From Megasphaera sp. NM10 (lineage in GTDB: Bacteria; Bacillota; Negativicutes; Veillonellales; Megasphaeraceae), in the NCBI RefSeq assembly GCF_000417505.1, contig NZ_APHY01000022.1:62034-126033 (forward strand): 64,000 nucleotides of DNA. Direction: 5' to 3'. The notes beneath the pieces were generated by a model, which did no database searches, had not been told where the DNA came from, and saw only the letters and a program-made list of their open reading frames with translations. A program made the translations under genes and the position numbers. Shown here one piece after another: positions 19,071 through 27,635 of this stretch. Positions within the stretch are counted from its first letter, which is position 1; every line of letters begins with the position of its first letter.

Positions 19071-19333
19071 AAAGAAAAAGGGACTGCGCATGATGGCAGA
19101 ATCCTTCATACGACAGCCCCTTTCCCTGACATGCCTGACCTGGTCTTTACCCCCACACTCGCCTGCTGGGACGTTCGCTCATAGACTGCTGTCCCCCACT
19201 ACTAGCCCTCTCGCGGTATTTCCGCGGCAGGTCTTACTTCTAGGCCGCACTATGATCAGCACCGCTTTGGGTGCCTTACGTGGATCGCTTGGTCTGCGAC
19301 TGACATCGACTTTCAACCACAGCACATGTCATT
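19071..19333 (-). ncRNA. Structured small RNA candidate (6S RNA-like in size and layout)
   Basis: A perfect-looking promoter faces a ~208-nt region with no plausible protein, ending in a strong terminator. The RNA starts near 19333 with AAUGACAUGUGC; UGACAUG pairs with CAUGUCA at 19131-19137, closing a terminal helix, extended by UGGUU / GACCA. Inside are local hairpins GCACC / GGUGC, CGCGG-AAAUA-CCGCG and GGGAC / GUCCC. The terminator GGGGCTGTC...GCAGTCCC with a T run ends at 19071. Size, strong promoter and paired ends fit 6S RNA best. The tRNA-like ends of tmRNA, the SRP GGAAG motif and the RNase P core are not seen. Identity is a hypothesis; the existence of an RNA gene is well supported. 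Confidence 0.7.
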
Positions 19334-19338
19334 GGTAC

Positions 19339-19368
19339 ATTATACGGGACGGATCCGCCCCTTGTCAA
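19339..19368 (-). promoter_or_regulatory. Consensus promoter of the small RNA
   Basis: TTGACA (19363-19368), 18-bp spacer, TATAAT (19339-19344): both hexamers match the sigma-A consensus exactly. It starts two bases after the stop codon of the outer-membrane protein gene. Confidence 0.9.
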
Positions 19369-19370
19369 TA

Positions 19371-19949
19371 TCAGAACTTATAGCCCATGCCGACCTGCCA
19401 GCCTTTGACATCGTCGTCGTAGTTATCGACGTCGACGCTGCTGCTGCGGTATTTTACGTGGGCATCCCAGTTCGGCGTAATGTCGTAGCCGACACCGACT
19501 TCATAGGTATTGACGTCATCGCCGACACCGACGGACGCAAAGCCCTGCCAGCGGGCTGCCAGGGGAATCTGGCCTTTGAGGCCGACCTGATAGCCGTAGG
19601 ACTTGGTCGTATTATACGTTTCCGTCTTGACGTAGGAGCCGCCGGCAAAGGCCGACAGATACGGCGTAAAGCGGTAATTGCCGACGAGATAGTTTTCGTT
19701 GATCTTGTTGTCGTTGTCGCCCTTGGTGTAGTTGTTGACGTACTGGATATCCCAGTGGTTGCTCAGGACGTAGGTGACGTCGCCGCCAGTCAGAAGGCTC
19801 TTGGCACTGCGGCCGCCTTCTTTCTGGTCGAAGCCATAGTTGGCGTTGGCCTTCAAGTCACCGGGCTGAGGATCGCGGATGGGCGCTGCCATGGCAGCCG
19901 AAGTCATGGCCAGGGCGGCCAGGGTCGCTGCGATAATAAGTTTTTTCAT
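19371..19949 (-). CDS. Small outer-membrane beta-barrel protein
   Basis: 192 residues. Signal peptide MKKLIIAATLAALAMTSAAMA, then alternating hydrophobic and polar beta strands (YVLSNHWDIQYVNNY, YLVGNYRFTPYLSAFAGGSYVK, YGYQVGLKGQIPLAARWQGFASVGVG) and a C-terminal WQVGMGYKF ending in Phe, the classic signal for outer-membrane barrel insertion. Length suggests an 8-stranded OmpA/OmpW-like barrel. This, with the LPS genes upstream, shows an outer membrane. Function unknown: structural or a narrow pore. Confidence 0.88.
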   Translation of the reverse strand: MKKLIIAATLAALAMTSAAMAAPIRDPQPGDLKANANYGFDQKEGGRSAKSLLTGGDVTYVLSNHWDIQYVNNYTKGDNDNKINENYLVGNYRFTPYLSAFAGGSYVKTETYNTTKSYGYQVGLKGQIPLAARWQGFASVGVGDDVNTYEVGVGYDITPNWDAHVKYRSSSVDVDNYDDDVKGWQVGMGYKF

Positions 19950-19975
19950 AACCTTCCACCTCCATATAATACGGG

Positions 19976-21025
19976 TTATTTTCTTCCATAATAACGGCTC
20001 AGGAGTTCTTCGCCGGCGGCGATGACCTGGCTCATGGGAATAACCGAAATACCTTTATAATTACCTTCGCGGATAATCTGTTTCATGCTCTTGCCCACTT
20101 CATAATGGTTCGTCGATTCCAGGACGATGGCCCGGTCCGTATAGGGGCCGTAAAGCTTGGGATTGCTCGGCCCGTAGAGGGCGACCAGGGGAACGCCCTG
20201 GCTGACAGCGACGTGCATAGGGCCACTGTCGTTGGTGATGAACAGCGAGCAGCAGCGGATGGCCGAGGCCAGTTCGCCGATGGTGAATTTCCCGGTGGCA
20301 ATGATCGGGTCCGATTCCATCTGGGACGTCGCTTCTTTGACCATGGCTTCATCCATGGGTCCGCCAAAGAAGACGCACTTGAAACCGCGGCGGGCGAAGT
20401 AGTCGGCAACGGCGGCAAAGCGCTTGGCCGGCCAGCGTTTCTGCGGGACGGCGCTGCCGATATTGAAGCCGATGAGGGCATCGCTGTTGTGGACGCCCTG
20501 GGTACGGTAGAATTCCGTCGCCTTGTCATCCCAGGCCTTGCAGGTGAAGAACTGCAGGCCGTCGCTGCGGTAGTCGTCGATGCCCAGCTGGGCCAGGACG
20601 TTGATGTACATATCGGCCGCGTGGAGATGGATACGGTCCAGGCGGGTATAGCGGTCCATCAGGGGCCGGACCAGGAAATGGCTCATGCCGACGAACTGCT
20701 TGGCGTGGATGACGGCCGCCAGGAAGGACGTCCGTTCATTGGGATGCAGATTGATGAGGATATCGTAGTGATGCTGATGCAAGTGCCGCCCGATACGCCA
20801 CAGGGCCCGGACGGAATTGTCTTTACCCTTCTTGTCGACCGTGACCAGGTGGTCGATATTGGGGTTGTAGCGGACGACGTCGGCCACTTTCTCATCGACG
20901 ACGAGGGTAATTTCCGAGCCCTGGGCATGACGGCGCAGGACCTGCAGGAACGGGGTGATGAGGATGAGGTCGCCTAGATGCATGAGAAAGGTGACGATTA
21001 TTTTTTTGTTGCGCAGATTAATCAT
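19976..21025 (-). CDS. Glycosyltransferase family 9 (ADP-heptose:LPS heptosyltransferase-like)
   Basis: 349 residues. Begins MINLRNKKIIVTFLMHLGDLILITPFLQVLRRH, the GT9 acceptor-side motif, and contains FNIGSAVPQKRWPAKRFAAVADYF and LFITNDSGPMHVAVSQGVPLVALYGPSNPKLYGPY, the nucleotide-sugar side of the GT-B fold. It adds heptose to the LPS inner core at the cytoplasmic face of the inner membrane. Which step (first or second heptose) is not visible. It overlaps the upstream GT9 gene by 4 bp and ends the hldE-hldD-gmhB-GT9-GT9 set. Confidence 0.92.
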   Translation of the reverse strand: MINLRNKKIIVTFLMHLGDLILITPFLQVLRRHAQGSEITLVVDEKVADVVRYNPNIDHLVTVDKKGKDNSVRALWRIGRHLHQHHYDILINLHPNERTSFLAAVIHAKQFVGMSHFLVRPLMDRYTRLDRIHLHAADMYINVLAQLGIDDYRSDGLQFFTCKAWDDKATEFYRTQGVHNSDALIGFNIGSAVPQKRWPAKRFAAVADYFARRGFKCVFFGGPMDEAMVKEATSQMESDPIIATGKFTIGELASAIRCCSLFITNDSGPMHVAVSQGVPLVALYGPSNPKLYGPYTDRAIVLESTNHYEVGKSMKQIIREGNYKGISVIPMSQVIAAGEELLSRYYGRK

Positions 21026-22053
21026 AGTTCCACCTTCTTCAGGACGCCTTCATAGACCTGCCACAGCGCATCGGGCGTAATCTGGGCCATGCAGTCCGGA
21101 TCATCGACCAAGGGCCGTTCCGGCGTCGCCTGGGACGTCGGCGACAGGACCATGTGGATGTAGGCGTCGTCGTTTCCGCCGTAAGGGCCGGTCCGCTGGG
21201 GACACGTCGGCCCAAAGAGGGCGATGAGTTCTTTTTTCAAGGCATTGGCCATGTGCAGCGGCCCCGTATCGGCACTGATATAGAGGGCGCTTTCAGCAAT
21301 GGCCGCCATGAGCTGCCGCAAATCGGTGCGGCCTGTATAGTCGAAGACCTGGCCCGACGAATCATGGTCCTTCAGGGCCTTCCCTTTGGGGACGTCGTCG
21401 CCGCTGCCTAAGAGGACGGCGGCCATGCCGGACGCCGTCAGGCGCTGCAGGAATTCCTGCCAATGGGACAAGGGCCATTCCTTGACGCTCCAGCGGGCAC
21501 CGGGCACGATGGCCACATAGGGTCCGGTCAGGCCGTCCGCCGCCAGACGCTGGCGCCAGGCCCGTCTTTCACCGGTAATATCGGGAAGCGGGAATTCGAT
21601 GGCATCGACGCGGCCGCCGAGGACGCGGACCGTATCGAGATAGCGTTCGATGACGTGGTCGTACTTGTGGGGACCCGTGAGGCCCTTGCTGACCAGGAAA
21701 CTGCCTTCGCGCATTTCCCAGTAGCCATAGCGTTCTTCAGCACCGCTCAACCAGGCGACGATAGCGCTCTTGGCCAGGCCCTGGAGGTCAAAGGATACGT
21801 CGAAATGATAGGCATGGAGCGTCCGGCGCAGCTCTTTCCAGTACGACAGGGATTTCAGTCGCTTCTTGTCGATATAGATGACTTCATCGATATAAGGTTT
21901 TCCCGGCAGGACCGGCGCGAACTGTTCATGGACGGCCCAGACGATGCGGGCGTCCGGGCAGTTCTGACGCAATGCGTAGAGTGTCGGCAGGGCGTGAAGG
22001 ACGTCGCCGAGAGAGCTCATCTTGATGACCAGTATGTTCTTATATGCTTTCAC
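21022..22053 (-). CDS. Glycosyltransferase family 9, second heptosyltransferase-like protein
   Basis: About 343 residues from a GTG start behind GGAAGG. N-terminus VKAYKNILVIKMSSLGDVLHALPTLYALR matches heptosyltransferase I/II, with AIVPGARWSVKEWPLSHWQEFL and YISADTGPLHMANALKKELIALFGPTCPQRTGPYG in the donor-binding half. The GTG start overlaps the gmhB end by 14 bp. Together with the other GT9 gene it should build the heptose part of the LPS inner core. Confidence 0.92.
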   Translation of the reverse strand: MKAYKNILVIKMSSLGDVLHALPTLYALRQNCPDARIVWAVHEQFAPVLPGKPYIDEVIYIDKKRLKSLSYWKELRRTLHAYHFDVSFDLQGLAKSAIVAWLSGAEERYGYWEMREGSFLVSKGLTGPHKYDHVIERYLDTVRVLGGRVDAIEFPLPDITGERRAWRQRLAADGLTGPYVAIVPGARWSVKEWPLSHWQEFLQRLTASGMAAVLLGSGDDVPKGKALKDHDSSGQVFDYTGRTDLRQLMAAIAESALYISADTGPLHMANALKKELIALFGPTCPQRTGPYGGNDDAYIHMVLSPTSQATPERPLVDDPDCMAQITPDALWQVYEGVLKKVEL

Positions 22054-22561
22054 GGCCCTTCCTTTCTGCGACGATGGCCCGGACGAAATCGTCCAGCCTG
22101 CCGCCAGTAAATAAATAGCCATCCATGCCGGCCCGCTGCCCACATTCCACATCGCGGGGCATATCGCCGATCATGAAAGAGTGTTTCAAATCGATATCGT
22201 AATCTTTCGCCGCCTGCAGGACCATGCCCGGCGCCGGCTTGCGCCAGTCGCTCTTCTTGTCATAGGCCTTGACCGGCGCCCCTTCAAGATAAGGGCAGTA
22301 GTAGACGGCCGTAATGATGCCGCCGGCTTTGGCCGCTTCCCGGCACATCCAGTCGTGGAGGACCTTCACGTCGTCTTCCGTATAATAACCGCGGGCGACG
22401 CCGCTCTGGTTGGTGACGACGATGATGGCATAGCCCTCTTCCGTCAGATAGGCCAGGGCCTCTTTGGCCCCGTCCATCCATTCAAAATCCTTGATGAAGC
22501 CCAAATAGGATTTGTCGACGTTGAGGACGCCGTCGCGGTCGAAAAAGACGGCCTTCCTCAT
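22040..22561 (-). CDS. gmhB: D-glycero-beta-D-manno-heptose-1,7-bisphosphate 7-phosphatase
   Basis: 173 residues, HAD-IIIA superfamily. Nucleophile motif FDRDGVLNVDKSY, then VVTNQSGVARGY and late motifs WRKPAPGMVLQAAKDY and FMIGDMPRDVECG. It removes the 7-phosphate in ADP-heptose synthesis, between the kinase and nucleotidyltransferase steps done by HldE. Odd: the Cys/His zinc loop seen in typical GmhB is largely absent (YYCPYLEGAPVKAYDKKSDW keeps one Cys). Flanked by hldD and a heptosyltransferase with short overlaps. Confidence 0.9.
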   Translation of the reverse strand: MRKAVFFDRDGVLNVDKSYLGFIKDFEWMDGAKEALAYLTEEGYAIIVVTNQSGVARGYYTEDDVKVLHDWMCREAAKAGGIITAVYYCPYLEGAPVKAYDKKSDWRKPAPGMVLQAAKDYDIDLKHSFMIGDMPRDVECGQRAGMDGYLFTGGRLDDFVRAIVAERKGRESI

Positions 22562-23523
22562 TCGTAATACCCGTCGCTCTTTTCCAGGATGCTGCAGTAT
22601 TCCTTGACGGCTTCCGGGAGCAGGGTAAAGCCGCGGTCATAGCCGGCTTCCATGAGCTTCGTCGTGTCGGCCTGGGTATAACTCTGGTACTTGCCCTTGA
22701 GGATGTCCGGGAAGGGGACGTATTCGATATGGCCTTTGCCGCAATAATCGATGACGCCCTGGACGAATTCATTGAACGTATGGCCGATGCCGGTGCCGCA
22801 GTTGTAGATGCCTGACAGTTCCGGATGTTCCCAGAAATAGAAGATGACGTTGACTACGTCGTTGACGTAGATGAAATCGCGGATCTGGCCGCCATTTTCA
22901 TAGCCTGCCGTCCCTTCAAAGAGGGTAATCTTCCCTTTTTCCTGGAGTTCATGGTACTTCTGGTAGATGAGCGAAGCCATGCGGTCCTTGTGGTTTTCCT
23001 GGGGACCGAAGACATTGAAATAGCGGAAGCCGACAATCTGGCTCTTGGCCAGGGGCATGATGCGGCGGACGAAGCGGTCGAACTGGAGCTTGGAATAGGC
23101 ATAGGGATTCAGCGCCTGTTCGCAGGCCGGGTCTTCGCGGAAGCCGTGCTTGCCGCTGCCATAAGTCGAAGCCGACGAAGCGTAGAGGAAGGGAATCTTG
23201 CGCTGCATGCAGTAGCGCAGGAGATTCTTGCTGCCTTCATAGTTGTTCTTCATCATGTAGCGGCCGTCATAGTTCATCGTGTCCGAGCAGGCCCCTTCAT
23301 GGAAGACGACGTCGATGTAGCCGCAGTCGAAGGTGTCGTCGGCCATCTGTTCGTCGAAGTCGGCATAGTCCATGTAATCAAAGAAATCGAGGCCCTGGAG
23401 GTTGCGGCATTTGCGGCCGTCCGTCAGGTCGTCGACGATGAGGATGTCGTTGATGCCCCGGTTGTTCAACTGTTTTACGATATTGCTGCCGATAAAACCG
23501 GCACCGCCTGTTACAATTTTCAT
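22558..23523 (-). CDS. hldD: ADP-L-glycero-D-manno-heptose-6-epimerase
   Basis: 321 residues, extended short-chain dehydrogenase fold. Glycine-rich NAD(P) motif IVTGGAGFIGSNIV, the catalytic YAYSKLQFD (Tyr and Lys), and FRYFNVFGPQENHK. Converts ADP-D-glycero- to ADP-L-glycero-manno-heptose, the donor for the two GT9 enzymes. Overlaps hldE and gmhB by 4 bp each, so the set is one operon. Confidence 0.95.
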   Translation of the reverse strand: MKIVTGGAGFIGSNIVKQLNNRGINDILIVDDLTDGRKCRNLQGLDFFDYMDYADFDEQMADDTFDCGYIDVVFHEGACSDTMNYDGRYMMKNNYEGSKNLLRYCMQRKIPFLYASSASTYGSGKHGFREDPACEQALNPYAYSKLQFDRFVRRIMPLAKSQIVGFRYFNVFGPQENHKDRMASLIYQKYHELQEKGKITLFEGTAGYENGGQIRDFIYVNDVVNVIFYFWEHPELSGIYNCGTGIGHTFNEFVQGVIDYCGKGHIEYVPFPDILKGKYQSYTQADTTKLMEAGYDRGFTLLPEAVKEYCSILEKSDGYYE

Positions 23524-25001
23524 AGTTTCCCCTTCTTTACTAAATCAGCTATTTTCTGGATCAGGCCTGTCGTCGAATATCCGTCTTCAAAGGAAATGAT
23601 CTCGACGCGCTTGACCGATTCCCGGCCGACGACTTCATCAGCTTTGTAATCGCCGCCTTTGACCAGGATATCCGGACGCAGGACCTGTAAAAGTTCTTTC
23701 GGTGTATCTTCCTCGAAGATGACCACTTCATCGACGCAGGCCAGGGCACTCAAAAGGATGGCCCGGTCTTCCTGTTTGACCAGGGGCCGCGTTTCCCCTT
23801 TCAGGCGCCGCACGGACGCATCGGAGTTGAGGCCGACGACGAGGTGCTGGCCCAGCATGGCCGCCTGCTGCAGGTAGAGGACGTGGCCGCGGTGCAGGAT
23901 GTCGAAGCAGCCATTGGTAAAGACGACGGTATCGCCCTTCTTCTGCCATTGGCGTATCTTTTCAGCCGCTTCTTCCCGACTCAGGGGCTGATACGGATGC
24001 CAGTGGGCCGGCTGCCATTCCTGCCATAATTTGAGCAATTCGTGGCGATGGATGGGATAGGTCCCGACCTTGGTGACGACGATACCCGCTGCGGCGTTGG
24101 CGATCTGCAGGCTCGTGCGAATCGACAAGTGGCCGGCAATAGCCGACAGGAAAGCTGCGGCTACGGTATCACCGGCACCGGATACGTCGAAGACTTCCTG
24201 CGCCGTCGCCGGGTTGTTCCACACCTTGCCGTCCCGGCCGATGACGGTGATGCCCTTTTCCGAGCGGGTCACCATGAGGTGGGCGAACTGATACTGCTCA
24301 TGCAGGATTTCCGCTGCCGCTACGACGGCCTGTCCTTCATTGGCTACAGGCCGTCCCAGGCAGTCGCTCAGTTCTTTCATGTTCGGCGTCACGAAATCGG
24401 CGCCGTTGTATTTCGTCCAATCGCTGCCCTTGGGGTCGACCAGGACGGGAATCCCGGCCCGATTGGCTTCTTTGATGATGCTCTGAGCCAGGGAATCGGT
24501 GAGGACGCCTTTCTTATAGTCCGACAGGATGATGCCGTCCAGGCCGGCTGCCACGCAGTTGTACAGCCAGGTCATGAGTTGTTCCTCTTCCGTAACGGCC
24601 AAGGGCGTCACTTCTTCAAAATCCAGGCGTACCATCTGCTGGCGGGCGCCGAGGATGCGCATTTTCGTCGTCGTCGCGTGGTCCTGGCGCACGACCAGGC
24701 CCGACCCGTCGATATGGGCGTCTTCCAGCAGCTGGTGCAGGAGAGACGCGTTTTCATCGTCGCCGATGAGGCCGCCCAGAAAGACGTGACAATCGAGATT
24801 GGCCAGGTTCGAGGCTACGTTGGCAGCCCCGCCCAGGACGGACGTCATGTGGTCGACTTTATTGACAGGTACGGGCGCTTCCGGCGAAATGCGTTCCACT
24901 TTACCGAACACATAGCGGTCGACCATGATGTCGCCGATGACGGCGATGCGCAATTCCGGCAGGACATGGTTCAAAAAATGATCGATATAATTTTCTGTCA
25001 T
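23520..25001 (-). CDS. hldE: Bifunctional heptose-7-phosphate kinase / heptose-1-phosphate adenylyltransferase
   Basis: About 493 residues from MTENYIDHFLNHVLPEL; this ATG follows GAGGAA, and the longer frame upstream runs into nrdR. The N-terminal PfkB kinase domain shows GGAANVASNLANL and DVSGAGDTVAAAFLSA; the C-terminal nucleotidyltransferase domain shows VFTNGCFDILHRGHVLYLQQA (HxGH motif). It makes ADP-D-glycero-beta-D-manno-heptose together with GmhB. The isomerase gmhA is not in the window. It heads the LPS operon, 22 bp after nrdR. Confidence 0.95.
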   Translation of the reverse strand: MTENYIDHFLNHVLPELRIAVIGDIMVDRYVFGKVERISPEAPVPVNKVDHMTSVLGGAANVASNLANLDCHVFLGGLIGDDENASLLHQLLEDAHIDGSGLVVRQDHATTTKMRILGARQQMVRLDFEEVTPLAVTEEEQLMTWLYNCVAAGLDGIILSDYKKGVLTDSLAQSIIKEANRAGIPVLVDPKGSDWTKYNGADFVTPNMKELSDCLGRPVANEGQAVVAAAEILHEQYQFAHLMVTRSEKGITVIGRDGKVWNNPATAQEVFDVSGAGDTVAAAFLSAIAGHLSIRTSLQIANAAAGIVVTKVGTYPIHRHELLKLWQEWQPAHWHPYQPLSREEAAEKIRQWQKKGDTVVFTNGCFDILHRGHVLYLQQAAMLGQHLVVGLNSDASVRRLKGETRPLVKQEDRAILLSALACVDEVVIFEEDTPKELLQVLRPDILVKGGDYKADEVVGRESVKRVEIISFEDGYSTTGLIQKIADLVKKGKL

Positions 25002-25023
25002 AATGTTCCTCGATTCCGGTCTC

Positions 25024-25488
25024 TTATTTCTTTTCTTTCGTGCCCATGAGATGCTGCAGTTCAGCCATGAAACTGTCCAGATCGGCGAATTCGCGGTATA
25101 CGGAAGCAAAGCGGATATAAGCGACTTCATCGACAGAGCGCAGCTCGCTGAGGACCATTTCCCCTATCTTTTCACTGGACACTTCCTGGGCCAGGGTATT
25201 GCGGATGTTACGCTCGACCTTGGTGACGATGTCCTCCAGCTGCTGCCGCGTGACTTCCCGCTTGTTGCAGGCCCGGAGCAGGCCGTTCAATAATTTGTTG
25301 CGGTCGAATAATTCATGACGGCCATCTTTCTTGACGACGACGAGCGGCACTTCTTCGACCATTTCATACGTCGTGAAACGGCGGCCGCACTGCTGGCATT
25401 CGCGTCGGCGACGGATGGCCTTGCCGTCATCGGTAGCCCGCGAATCCGTTACTTTTGTATCTGCACATTGGCAAAATGGGCATCTCAT
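25024..25488 (-). CDS. nrdR: Transcriptional repressor NrdR
   Basis: 154 residues. N-terminal zinc ribbon MRCPFCQCADTKVTDSR...CQQCGRRFTTYE with four Cys, then the ATP-cone domain (VVVKKDGRHELFDRNKLLNGLLRACNKR). NrdR senses ATP/dATP and represses ribonucleotide reductase genes through paired NrdR boxes. No nrd genes are in this window. It lies between ftsZ and the LPS operon and starts behind AGGAGGAAA. Confidence 0.96.
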   Translation of the reverse strand: MRCPFCQCADTKVTDSRATDDGKAIRRRRECQQCGRRFTTYEMVEEVPLVVVKKDGRHELFDRNKLLNGLLRACNKREVTRQQLEDIVTKVERNIRNTLAQEVSSEKIGEMVLSELRSVDEVAYIRFASVYREFADLDSFMAELQHLMGTKEKK

Positions 25489-25528
25489 GTTTTTTCCTCC
25501 TACCTTCTTCTCGACGGTATTTTTAAAA

Positions 25529-25560
25529 AAAAGCGGGTCCGCCGGGATCCGCTTTTTTCA
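25529..25560 (-). terminator. Terminator after ftsZ
   Basis: On the minus strand A run, stem GCGGATCC / GGACCCGC (one mismatch), then a run of nine T, beginning a few bases past the ftsZ stop. It ends the division cluster; transcription for nrdR starts afterwards or reads through. Confidence 0.85.
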
Positions 25561-25566
25561 TGCTGA

Positions 25567-26604
25567 TTATCTCATCCACGTAGGAATTTCTACGCCGCCG
25601 GCATTGTCTTTCGTATCGCCGGCTTTGGCTGCTGTACCAGTGCCCTGGCCAAATGCGGGAATCGAAGACGGTTCTTTGCCAAAACCCGTAGCCACGACAG
25701 TGATGCGGATGGAATCTTCCATATCCGGATCAATGACGGAACCAAAGATGATGTTGGCTTCCGGATCGACAGCTTCAGCCACTTTTTCAGCTGCTTCGTT
25801 GATTTCGTACAAGCTGATATCCGGGCCGCCGGTAACGTTGAGCAAGATGCTCTGGGCACCGTCGATGCTCGTTTCCAGGAGGGCGCTGTGGATAGCTCCA
25901 TCGACAGCTTCGACAGCACGGTTTTCACCGGAGCCGACGCCGATACCCATGATAGCTTCGCCCTGGTCGGACATGATGGTCTTGACATCGGCGAAGTCGA
26001 GGTTGATGAGGCCTGTCGTCGTAATCAAATCGGAAATGCCCTGTACGCCCTGGCGGAGGACATCGTCAGCGACGAGGAATGCGTCCTTGAGGGGCGTCTT
26101 CTTGTCGATGATCTGGAGCAATTTATCGTTAGGGATAGTGATGATCGTGTCGACCTTTTCTTTCAAGTAGTCGGCACCTTTATCAGCGACTTCCTTACGG
26201 CGTTTCCCTTCAAAAGAGAACGGCTTGGTAACGACAGCCACCGTGAGGGCCCCCATTTCCTTGGCACATTCGGCAACGATAGGAGCTGCACCGGTACCGG
26301 TACCGCCGCCCATGCCGGCTGTGACGAAGACCATGTCGGCACCCTGCAGGGCCTTGACGATTTCTTCTTTGCTTTCCAGGGCAGCCTGTTCGCCGACCTG
26401 GGGATTGGCACCGGCGCCGAGGCCGCGCGTCAATTTTTCACCGATCTGGATCTTGACATCGGCTTTGGATACTTCCAGGACCTGGTCTTCCGTATTGACC
26501 GAAATGAACTGGACGCCCTGCAAGCCGCTTTCTATCATACGGTTGACAGCGTTGTTACCGCCGCCACCGACACCTATTACTTTTATGTTTGCAAACTCTG
26601 CCAT
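25567..26604 (-). CDS. ftsZ: Cell division protein FtsZ
   Basis: About 345 residues from [23 protein letters not shown], the ATG placed after AAGGAGG. Tubulin signature [11 protein letters not shown]7-loop region [16 protein letters not shown] variable linker leads to the C-terminal peptide EIPTWMR, a version of the conserved tail that binds FtsA, SepF or ZapA-type partners. It forms the division ring. It is the last gene of the dcw cluster and sits directly after ftsQ; ftsA, usually between them, is absent. Confidence 0.97.
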   Translation of the reverse strand: MAEFANIKVIGVGGGGNNAVNRMIESGLQGVQFISVNTEDQVLEVSKADVKIQIGEKLTRGLGAGANPQVGEQAALESKEEIVKALQGADMVFVTAGMGGGTGTGAAPIVAECAKEMGALTVAVVTKPFSFEGKRRKEVADKGADYLKEKVDTIITIPNDKLLQIIDKKTPLKDAFLVADDVLRQGVQGISDLITTTGLINLDFADVKTIMSDQGEAIMGIGVGSGENRAVEAVDGAIHSALLETSIDGAQSILLNVTGGPDISLYEINEAAEKVAEAVDPEANIIFGSVIDPDMEDSIRITVVATGFGKEPSSIPAFGQGTGTAAKAGDTKDNAGGVEIPTWMR

Positions 26605-26723
26605 ATCGCATTTTCCTCCTTCAGACTCTATAACGCACACCCTGTGCAGTAGGATTCCTTATTATTTTACACTATCTTAGAAAATTTATCTACCTGTTTT
26701 TGAAAATCAAGGCCCTATGCGCC

Positions 26724-27635
26724 TTATTTCGTCTTGACAAGGGGCGAGCGCACATCCGTGTCGATGTATTGGACGGCCAGATGATTTTCCTGAACTTCGG
26801 CCAGCAGCGTTTCCGTCAGCTTCGCCCGTTCTGCCGGTTCATCGCCGCTGGCCAGGTGGATAGGGATGGAATCGGTCGTATAGGCGACGATGCTTTCGGG
26901 ATTTCCCACGTTGATTTCAGCGATATTCTTGAGAATATCCGGCGGCAGGCTCTGGAGATAGACCATGGCCGAATGGAGGGTCGGATCTGTCACCGTATCG
27001 CCTAAGAGCAGGTTATCGACTTTCTTGCCCGTCATGATTGGCAGGGATACACCCTTGATCTGCGGCCCCAGTTCGATGACCCGCCCCGTCTTGTCGACAT
27101 AGGCGAAGCCGTATAGCGTCGTGATGACAGCGGCTGGCTTGCGTTCTGTCAGGGTGACGTGGATCGTCGCCGGGAATTCCCGCGTCACTGTCGCGTCGGC
27201 AATGCGCAGGTCTTTCTTCAACCGTTCTTCCACATCGTCTGTCGACAACTGGACGACGTTGACATAGGAATAAGCCCCGCAGGCCCGGTAGACGTCTTCA
27301 AAGGACATGTTCTCGTTGCCATCGACGATGATCGTCCCGAAAGAGACCGGCGCCAGGCGCAGGAAGAGCCAGATAACGAAGACGCCGAGGACCGTAAAGA
27401 TACAGCCGATACGGCGGCGCCGGGCCCAAATCTGTTTCTGCCGAGCCTTTTTCTTCTTCAGCCGTGCTGCCTGGCGGGCCTTGCGGCGGCGCTGGGCTTC
27501 TTTCTTGGCGGCCAGGGCTTCCCGGTCCGGTTCGTTCAGCGGGTCGTTCTCAAGATGAGGAGGAACAAACACATCATGAGAATCGTTAGGCAGCACGACC
27601 CGTCGCTGCCCCGTATGATATGATTTCTTTCCCAT
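26724..27635 (-). CDS. ftsQ: Cell division protein FtsQ/DivIB
   Basis: 303 residues. A long basic cytoplasmic N-terminus (many Arg/Lys, RRRKARQAARLKKKKARQKQ), one membrane helix (IGCIFTVLGVFVIWLFLRL), a POTRA domain (PVSFGTIIVDGNENMSFEDVYRACG) and the extracytoplasmic beta domain. It bridges early and late divisome proteins with FtsL and FtsB/DivIC. Its ATG overlaps the ddl frame end. In the dcw order it follows ddl and precedes ftsZ. Confidence 0.88.
   Translation of the reverse strand: MGKKSYHTGQRRVVLPNDSHDVFVPPHLENDPLNEPDREALAAKKEAQRRRKARQAARLKKKKARQKQIWARRRRIGCIFTVLGVFVIWLFLRLAPVSFGTIIVDGNENMSFEDVYRACGAYSYVNVVQLSTDDVEERLKKDLRIADATVTREFPATIHVTLTERKPAAVITTLYGFAYVDKTGRVIELGPQIKGVSLPIMTGKKVDNLLLGDTVTDPTLHSAMVYLQSLPPDILKNIAEINVGNPESIVAYTTDSIPIHLASGDEPAERAKLTETLLAEVQENHLAVQYIDTDVRSPLVKTK

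Noticed and set aside
19071-19333. tmRNA, SRP RNA or RNase P RNA for the structured transcript
   Set aside because: No CCA-type acceptor end or tag frame, no SRP GGAAG/AGCAGC motif, and no RNase P core blocks could be found; size also does not fit tmRNA or RNase P.
19033-19383. Open frame of 116 codons across the small-RNA region
   Set aside because: It runs antisense to a promoter-terminator unit, begins inside a heptad array, and has no protein-like composition.
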